NCBI GenBank assembly: GCA_026713705.1
Contig: JAPONY010000088.1
Coordinates: 1 to 39,290 of the forward strand
Length of the DNA stretch: 39,290 nt
DNA from: Gammaproteobacteria bacterium
GTDB lineage: Bacteria; Pseudomonadota; Gammaproteobacteria; Poriferisulfidales; Poriferisulfidaceae
Direction of reading: 5' to 3'
The notes below the pieces were generated by a model. It did no database searches. It saw only the letters and a list, made by a program, of their open reading frames with translations, and was not told where the DNA came from. Positions 35,021 to 39,290 of this stretch are shown here, piece by piece. Position 1 is the first letter of the stretch; each line of letters begins with the position of its first letter. The translations under genes and the position numbers were made by a program.

Positions 35021-35883
35021 GATTGCACCTCCATGTCCCGGTGAAGCACGGTGACCTGCAGGGCGTCGCTGTCCGAGAGCATTTCGGTCAGGCGCTCCAC
35101 CAGGTAGACCGAGCGGTGCTGCCCGCCGGTGCAGCCGATCGAAATGTTCAGGTAATGCCGGCTGGCCTCGACGAAAGAGGGAATCCACCGGTCCAGGAAC
35201 TTCTTCAGATCTTCAAGCATGGCAGCGGCCTGTGGCTGTTTCGAGAGGTAGTCGCGAACTGCGGGGTCCGTGCCGTTGAGCGCGCGCAGCTCATCCACCC
35301 AGTGCGGGTTCGGCAGACAGCGCGAATCGAACACGAAGTCCGAATCGCTCGGCACCCCGCGCCGGTAAGCGAAAGATTGTAGCAATACCGACAGCGGAGC
35401 GCGATCAAGCCCCAGGCGCTGGTGCAGCAGGGTGCGCAGTTCGTGGACGTTGGTGCGGGACGTGTCCAGGCGCAGGTCGGCCAGGTTGGCGATCGTCGCG
35501 AGGCAGTCCCGTTCCTGTCGAACCGCCTCGCGCAGGGTTGGGGCGCGGTCGGCCAGCGGATGGCGGCGGCGGGTGTCGCTGAAGCGTCGGATCAGGGTGT
35601 CCTCGTCGGAGTCGAGGAAGATCACGGTGACTTCGCAGGGCAGCTCCCGGAGTTGTTCGAGGATGGACGGGAAGCCGGCCAGGTCCTTCGGCAGCGCGCG
35701 GGCGTCCATGCCGATGGCGGCCTGCCTCGGGTAGCGCGAGTCCGGCTGCATCAGCAGTTTGGCATGTTCCAGCAGGAGGGTGGGCGGCATGTTGTCGACG
35801 CAGTGCGCGCCGAAGTCCTCCAGCGTGTCCAGCGCCACCGACTTCCCGGAGCCCGACAGGCCGCTGACGATGACGAGCTGCAT
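35017..35883 (-). CDS. rapZ: RNase adapter protein RapZ
   Basis: RapZ binds nucleotides and, in E. coli, presents the sRNA GlmZ to RNase E to control GlcN6P synthase. The 288-residue protein has the Walker A loop VSGLSGSGKSVALDTLED, CVDNMPPTLL, FLDSDEDTLIRRFSDTRRRH, LLQSFAYRRGVPSDSDFVFD with SRCLPNPHW, and the C-terminal IGCTGGQHRSVYLVERL. It starts 3 bases after ptsN. Whether it controls GlmS here cannot be seen. Confidence 0.96.
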   Translation of the reverse strand: MQLVIVSGLSGSGKSVALDTLEDFGAHCVDNMPPTLLLEHAKLLMQPDSRYPRQAAIGMDARALPKDLAGFPSILEQLRELPCEVTVIFLDSDEDTLIRRFSDTRRRHPLADRAPTLREAVRQERDCLATIANLADLRLDTSRTNVHELRTLLHQRLGLDRAPLSVLLQSFAYRRGVPSDSDFVFDSRCLPNPHWVDELRALNGTDPAVRDYLSKQPQAAAMLEDLKKFLDRWIPSFVEASRHYLNISIGCTGGQHRSVYLVERLTEMLSDSDALQVTVLHRDMEVQS

Positions 35884-35886
35884 GGT

Positions 35887-36339
35887 TCAGGGCTTGGCGA
35901 GGTCCGCCAGCAAGGACTCGGGCTTGCGGTGGGTGCGCAGCGCCTTGAGGTGCTCGGAAGAATCCAGGATCTCCGCCAGCTCCTTGAGGTACTGCAGGTG
36001 GACATCTTCGGCCTCGCTCGGCACCGCCAGGGCCACGAACACGTCGACGGGTTCGCCGTCGATCGCACCGAAATCCACGCCGTCGGCGAGGGTCAGGATG
36101 GCGGCGGAACTCTGTGTGCCGTCGGGCACCCGGCAATGCGGGATGGCGATGCCCTGGCCGAGCCCGGTGCTGCCGAGGCGCTCGCGGGCGATCAGCAGGT
36201 CCAGCAGGGTGTGGGCGCGGGTGGCCTCGAGGCCCGAGGCCAGGGCTTCGCTGAGGATCTCCAGCGCGCGCTTCTTGCTGCTGATTTGCTGCTGGAGCAG
36301 AAGGCTGTCGGGCCGCAGCAAATCCAGAATGCCTCGCAT
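35887..36339 (-). CDS. ptsN: PTS IIA-like nitrogen regulatory protein (EIIA-Ntr)
   Basis: EIIA-Ntr is phosphorylated by HPr/NPr and regulates potassium uptake, nitrogen and stress responses. The 150-residue protein has ARERLGSTGLGQGIAIPHCR with the active His68, and LAVPSEAEDVHLQYLKELAEI. It lies between hpf and rapZ, the standard order, but rpoN, which usually comes first, is not beside hpf here. Confidence 0.95.
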   Translation of the reverse strand: MRGILDLLRPDSLLLQQQISSKKRALEILSEALASGLEATRAHTLLDLLIARERLGSTGLGQGIAIPHCRVPDGTQSSAAILTLADGVDFGAIDGEPVDVFVALAVPSEAEDVHLQYLKELAEILDSSEHLKALRTHRKPESLLADLAKP

Positions 36340-36346
36340 GGCCGCC

Positions 36347-36667
36347 TCAGTTCAGCTGGTGATGGGTAATCTGGTCCTGGTGGTGGTCCTTGCGCTTTTC
36401 CTTGTACTTGAGAATCTGCCGGTCTAGTTTGCCGGTCAGCGTGTCGATGGCCGCGTACATGTCGGAATGCTCGGCCCGGGCGTGCATGTGGTGGCCGCGG
36501 ACATGCAGGGTCGCTTCCGCGCGGTGCGTGTCGTGTTCGACCGCCAGCGTGATCTGGGTATTGATCACGTCGTCGAAATGCCGGGTCAGGCGTTTGAATT
36601 TGGTTTGGATGTAATCGCGGAGTGGAGAGGTGATTTCAAGATGGTGTCCCGTGAGTTTTAGATTCAT
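36347..36667 (-). CDS. hpf: Ribosome hibernation promoting factor (short HPF)
   Basis: HPF binds idle 30S subunits and helps form 100S dimers in stationary phase. The 106-residue protein starts MNLKLTGHHLEITSPLRDYI and has VEHDTHRAEATLHVRG and DMYAAIDTLTGKLDRQI. The tail is rich in Lys and His (KEKRKDHHQDQITHHQLN). It is the short type without the dimerisation domain. GGGAGGAAG lies 7 bases before the ATG. It is the first gene of the minus-strand operon. Confidence 0.94.
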   Translation of the reverse strand: MNLKLTGHHLEITSPLRDYIQTKFKRLTRHFDDVINTQITLAVEHDTHRAEATLHVRGHHMHARAEHSDMYAAIDTLTGKLDRQILKYKEKRKDHHQDQITHHQLN

Positions 36668-36694
36668 AACAACACTTCCTCCCGTTGCTCAATC

Positions 36695-36700
36695 ATTATA
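36695..36700 (-). promoter_or_regulatory. -10 box of the hpf-ptsN-rapZ-PTS operon
   Basis: A consensus TATAAT on the minus strand lies 27 bases before the hpf start. The preceding bases are CTTG, and no -35 is evident, so activation or another sigma factor may be involved. Confidence 0.4.
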
Positions 36701-36750
36701 CAAGGGCAGGGGGGCTTGGAGTAGGGGGACGCTCGCAGGCGGGAAATGGC

Positions 36751-36779
36751 CTGCAATAACGGGCTGAATGGATTATGAT
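36751..36779 (+). promoter_or_regulatory. Possible promoter of the ankyrin gene
   Basis: CTGCAA at 36751-36756 and TATGAT at 36774-36779 are 17 bases apart. A start near 36786 would leave a leader for GTG 36819, but almost none for ATG 36795, which supports the later start. Confidence 0.3.
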
Positions 36780-36818
36780 TTGACTCGGTACTGAATGGAA
36801 TGCCACGGAGCGAAGGGC

Positions 36819-37565
36819 GTGAGCGCGAGGAAATTTGCCGTATTTCCAGGGGTTTTGGCGGGTTTGGCACTGGCTGTCGCGCAGCCGGCGCTGACCCAGT
36901 CTTCCCTGCACGAGGCGGCCCGGGCGGGAAATCTCGCGGAAGTGCAGCAGTTGCTGGATGCCGGGGCCCGGGTGGACCTGAAGGGGCACAACGGCATGAC
37001 GGCATTGCACTTCGCGGTGGTCGACCCGACCCCGATGACTACGATGATGCGGTCAAGTGGCGAGGTGGACGCGGAGGCCGAATCCGACCACACCGCGCAG
37101 CGTTTGGCGGTGATCCAGCTGCTGCTGGACGCCGGGGCGACGGCGTATTCGAAGAACGAGGACGGCCTGACGCCGTTGCACCTGGCGGCGGGCCACCACG
37201 AGGACCCGGAGATTTTGGAGACGCTGCTGATGGCCGGGGTCTTCGCGGACGCGAGGGCCGAGAACGACGCGACCCCCCTGCATTTTGCGGGGGCCTTCAA
37301 CGGGAACCCGGAGGTGGCGCAGGTGCTTCTGGACTTCGGGGCGGAAGTGGATGCGGTGGACATCGGGGGCGTGACCCCCCTGCACCTGGCCGCCCGCTTC
37401 AACCGGCATGCCTTGGTCGCCCAGGTGTTGCTGGATGCCGGCGCGGATGTGAATGCCAAAGACCGGAAAGGCCTGACCCCGCTGGATCACCACGCGGAGA
37501 GGGAAGATTCCGGCTGGTCCCAGACGCTCGAGGACGCCGGCGGGAAGTGCAACCGGAGTTGTTGA
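36819..37565 (+). CDS. Exported ankyrin-repeat protein
   Basis: The 248-residue protein begins with a signal peptide (SARKFAVFPGVLAGLALAVA, cleavage near ALT/QSS). It then has about five ankyrin repeats, for example SLHEAARAGNLAEVQQLLDA, GLTPLHLAAGHH, ATPLHFAGAFNGNPEVAQVL and GVTPLHLAARFNRHALVAQV. A roughly 25-residue insertion (VDPTPMTTMMRSSGEVDAEA and following) breaks the second repeat. The last residues hold two Cys (CNRSC). Ankyrin repeats bind proteins; the partner is unknown, and the product is probably periplasmic. GTG 36819 is preferred because GGAG and AAGG lie just upstream; ATG 36795 would put eight polar residues before the signal peptide. Confidence 0.82.
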   Translation: MSARKFAVFPGVLAGLALAVAQPALTQSSLHEAARAGNLAEVQQLLDAGARVDLKGHNGMTALHFAVVDPTPMTTMMRSSGEVDAEAESDHTAQRLAVIQLLLDAGATAYSKNEDGLTPLHLAAGHHEDPEILETLLMAGVFADARAENDATPLHFAGAFNGNPEVAQVLLDFGAEVDAVDIGGVTPLHLAARFNRHALVAQVLLDAGADVNAKDRKGLTPLDHHAEREDSGWSQTLEDAGGKCNRSC

Positions 37566-37748
37566 GAAACCGGAATCAGTTTTGGGCAATGACTTCCGAC
37601 AGGGCTTCGGTGTTTTCCCAAGACACGGGGGAAAGAAGCCGTTTACGCACTGCTGATGAGAAACACCTGCTATCATCCTTATTGGCAATAGGGAATGGAG
37701 TTCCCTGTCGTTGCTTCCCTGAACAATGAAAGACAAGAGGTTACCCAA
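37566..37748. other. Intergenic region with short inverted repeats
   Basis: No gene is seen. TTTCCC (37613-37618) can pair with GGGAAA (37628-37633), and GGGAA-TGGAG-TTCCC forms a small hairpin at 37691-37705, 44 bases before the next ATG. I found no known riboswitch consensus. Confidence 0.35.
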
Positions 37749-38780
37749 ATGAAATCGAAATGTTTTGCTTTCGTGTCGGCTGTCATGCTGACTACCGTTG
37801 CAAGCTTCGCAGTTGCTGGAGACTATGGAGGACACAAGGAGAGGCACCATAAAGGGCACCATGGCCAGAGTTCATTTATCGAGCGATACGACCAGAACGA
37901 TGATGCCCAGGTGACTGCGGATGAATTCGAGCAGGCGCGCCGGGCTCGCTACGACCTGATCGACGAAAACGGCAATGGCTTGGTCGATGTCGACGAGTAC
38001 GTTCAAGGGTGCGCCAACCGCCTGGACAAGAAAATCAAAAAGGAACGCAAGGGACACATCAAGCGGACCCACCGGCGCTTTGACGCCCTGGACAAGGACG
38101 ACAGCGAACAGATAGAGTGGGAGGAATACGAGGCGTCAGGCGAACGCATTTTCAAGCGGTTCGACGGGGACGAAAACGGCGTCATCAACGCGGACGACCC
38201 GCGCCCCAAGCGCCATTGCAAACATAAGTGCAAGGGCTACAAAGGCAAAGGGAAGGGCGACAGGGCAGAGGCCGGCCACGATCACGAGCACGAAAAGGGC
38301 CACAAGCACGGCAAGCACAAGGGCATGTGGAAAAAGCATGCGAAGCGGGTCATTCACATGCCGACCACCCACAGAAAGAAAGGGATGATGCGGAAGTACG
38401 ACACCGATCAGGACGGTGCGATCACGCATGAGGAATTCAGCGCCCAGCGCCGCGCCGACTTTGACCGGACGGACGAGAACGGGGACGGGAAGCTGAACCC
38501 GGAGGAGTATGCGCTGGAGTTCGGCAACCGTCTGGACGAGGCAATTGAGAAGACCCAGAAGGAAAAACTGGAGCGGGCAAAGGTGCGCTTCGGCATGCTG
38601 GACGAGGACGAGAATGGCGAGACGAGTTTCGAGGAGTACCAGGCTTCAGGGCAGAAGATGTTTTCACGCCACGACACGAATGAAGATGGCGTCGTGTCCG
38701 AAAGTGATCCCAAGCCCAAGCATAAATGCCGCAGGGACAAGCATAAACACGGGAAGGGGCATAAGGGCCACTCCGAGTAA
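37749..38780 (+). CDS. Exported EF-hand protein, duplicated, with His/Cys-rich linkers
   Basis: The 343-residue precursor has a signal peptide cleaved near residue 23 (ASFAVA/G). Eight 12-residue EF-hand loops follow in two sets of four: residues 48-59, 72-83, 115-126, 139-150, and 218-229, 242-253, 285-296, 309-320. Most carry D-x-(D/N)-x-(D/N)-G; loops 1 and 3 lack the central Gly. The two halves (about 44-160 and 214-327) are clearly related, e.g. YEASGERIFKRFDGDENG versus YQASGQKMFSRHDTNEDG. Between and around them lie His/Lys/Cys-rich stretches (residues 29-39, 155-208, 324-342). It probably binds Ca2+ and also transition metals in the periplasm. AAGAGG lies before ATG 37749. Confidence 0.85.
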   Translation: MKSKCFAFVSAVMLTTVASFAVAGDYGGHKERHHKGHHGQSSFIERYDQNDDAQVTADEFEQARRARYDLIDENGNGLVDVDEYVQGCANRLDKKIKKERKGHIKRTHRRFDALDKDDSEQIEWEEYEASGERIFKRFDGDENGVINADDPRPKRHCKHKCKGYKGKGKGDRAEAGHDHEHEKGHKHGKHKGMWKKHAKRVIHMPTTHRKKGMMRKYDTDQDGAITHEEFSAQRRADFDRTDENGDGKLNPEEYALEFGNRLDEAIEKTQKEKLERAKVRFGMLDEDENGETSFEEYQASGQKMFSRHDTNEDGVVSESDPKPKHKCRRDKHKHGKGHKGHSE

Positions 38781-38887
38781 GCCGGGAGAAGAGCACAGCC
38801 ATTGAGGTTGCCGGCAAGTCTCGCGTACTTGCGGGTTTTCCGGGATTTCGAGGGGCTTGTCTTTGTGGTGTGCGTGCCGTTTTCGGA

Positions 38888-38975
38888 TACAATCCGCACC
38901 GACCTACCCCCGTCATTTCGCTGGCGGGCCGCAGGGTCTCGGGAAGCAATTCTTGAGACCCTTTGCTTTATCTTG
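38888..38975 (+). ncRNA. Candidate short transcript: -10 box followed by hairpin and T-rich tail
   Basis: TACAAT at 38888-38893 (a weak TTGTGG lies 19 bases before it) is followed by AGGGTCTC (38933-38940) and GAGACCCT (38955-38962), a perfect 8-bp stem with an inner AAG/CTT pair, then TTGCTTTATCTT. A transcript from about 38900 to 38975 is possible. Alternatively the hairpin is just the terminator of the EF-hand gene, 150 bases upstream. Confidence 0.3.
38933..38962 (+). terminator. Rho-independent terminator-like hairpin
   Basis: The 8-bp perfect stem AGGGTCTC/GAGACCCT with a 14-base loop is followed by a T-rich stretch (38962-38974) that is interrupted by GC and A. It would end transcription from the EF-hand gene or from the small promoter before it. 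Confidence 0.55.
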
Positions 38976-38992
38976 AAGGGCCAGATCAGTGA

Positions 38993-39005
38993 CCCCCCCC
39001 CCCCC
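38993..39005. repeat. C13 homopolymer tract
   Basis: Thirteen C in a row, followed within 8 bases by TTGAT-TTA-ATCAA (39013-39025), a perfect 5-bp dyad. It lies about 170 bases before the partial gene at the window edge and may belong to the end of a mobile element. The length of such a tract is also prone to sequencing error. The rest of 38781-39172 shows no gene. Confidence 0.8.
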
Positions 39006-39172
39006 AATGGCATTGATTTAATCAAAGGCTGGCCCCGGTCAAGGCGCATGCTTGCGCAAGTCTTTGAATGATGGCCAGTTGTTCTGCCCTGGTCTCGGCT
39101 TCGATCCCGGGCTTGACTTTTTTCCCGGCCCGTGCGAGCATAGACCTGTCGAACTGTATCCGGGGGATTCCG

Positions 39173-39290
39173 ATGGACGAGGCCATTCGCAAGCTGAAGT
39201 CGACCACCTTCTTCGGGCGGCGCCTGACGCGTCGCCAGATTGCCGCCATCCAGCAGACGGTGCACGACTGTCCGGGGCTGAGCCGCAACG
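39173..39290 (+). CDS. 5' end of a DUF4338/DruA-like protein (cut by the window edge)
   Basis: From ATG 39173, with GGGGGA 4-9 bases upstream, 39 codons are open to the window end: MDEAIRKLKSTTFFGRRLTR followed by RQIAAIQQTVHDCPGLSRN. The RRLTRRQIAxIQ...PGLSRN pattern resembles, from memory, the N-terminus of DUF4338 proteins, which include Druantia DruA and proteins tied to transposable elements. Only the first part is visible, so the family call is tentative. Confidence 0.5.
   Translation, partial: MDEAIRKLKSTTFFGRRLTRRQIAAIQQTVHDCPGLSRN

Noticed and set aside
37566-37748. Riboswitch before the EF-hand gene
   Set aside because: Short inverted repeats exist, but I could match no known metal, c-di-GMP or cofactor riboswitch consensus.
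39113-39144. Promoter TTGACT ... CATAGA before the partial DUF4338-like gene
   Set aside because: The spacer is about 20 bases and the -10 is poor.
1-39290. tRNA, rRNA and CRISPR arrays
   Set aside because: I saw no cloverleaf with a T-loop consensus, no rRNA sequence and no regularly spaced direct repeats.

Overview
The window looks like chromosomal DNA of a GC-rich gammaproteobacterium. The core gene order rpsB-tsf-pyrH-frr-uppS-cdsA-dxr-rseP-bamA-skp-lpxD-fabZ-lpxA, later rnhB-dnaE-accA-tilS, pyrG-kdsA and hpf-ptsN-rapZ-PTS genes is typical of that class. A regulatory PTS without sugar permeases, together with gnnA/gnnB beside lpxB (described in Acidithiobacillus ferrooxidans), suggests a sulfur-oxidiser-like lineage (Chromatiales/Ectothiorhodospiraceae or a relative). 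That placement is inferred from gene content, not from a database search.

Layout. 1-1902: an IS1380-family insertion sequence. 1903-3592: a low-GC, foreign-looking pair, a DprA/SLOG-like Rossmann protein followed by a phosphoribosyltransferase with a frameshift in its PRPP loop; a perfect dyad sits upstream. 3770-16440: a tightly packed forward run for translation (S2 with a long acidic repeat tail, EF-Ts, RRF), UMP kinase, undecaprenyl-PP synthase, CDP-DAG and isoprenoid synthesis, envelope proteolysis, outer-membrane assembly (BamA, Skp) and lipid A synthesis. 16441-18745: a small accessory islet with an orphan HigA-like XRE regulator, two TM-plus-coiled-coil proteins and a Phd/PIN toxin-antitoxin pair. 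18746-21928: lpxB, gnnB and gnnA on the minus strand; the order fits an in-place inversion of an ancestral lpxA-gnnA-gnnB-lpxB-rnhB arrangement. 22065-28374: rnhB, dnaE, accA, tilS. 28391-31165: a DUF2892 membrane protein (minus), pyrG and kdsA. 31176-36667: a minus-strand operon read as hpf, ptsN, rapZ, EIIA(Man-type), HPr, EI, mgtE. 36819-38780: an exported ankyrin-repeat protein and an exported EF-hand protein with His/Cys-rich linkers. 38781-39290: a promoter-plus-hairpin candidate, a C13 tract and the 5' end of a DUF4338/DruA-like gene cut by the window edge.

How the genes work together. LpxD, FabZ, LpxA, LpxB, GnnA, GnnB and KdsA supply lipid A and Kdo; the presence of GnnAB predicts a lipid A with a 2,3-diamino-2,3-dideoxyglucose unit. 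BamA, Skp and RseP fold and police outer-membrane proteins. UppS and CdsA feed lipid carriers and phospholipids, and AccA feeds fatty acids. HPr, EI, the EIIA proteins and RapZ form a phosphorelay that probably regulates rather than imports sugar. The most unusual items are the DprA-PRTase pair, the SD-hiding leader of the IS, the S2 tail, the Gnn/Lpx rearrangement and the duplicated EF-hand/His-rich protein.
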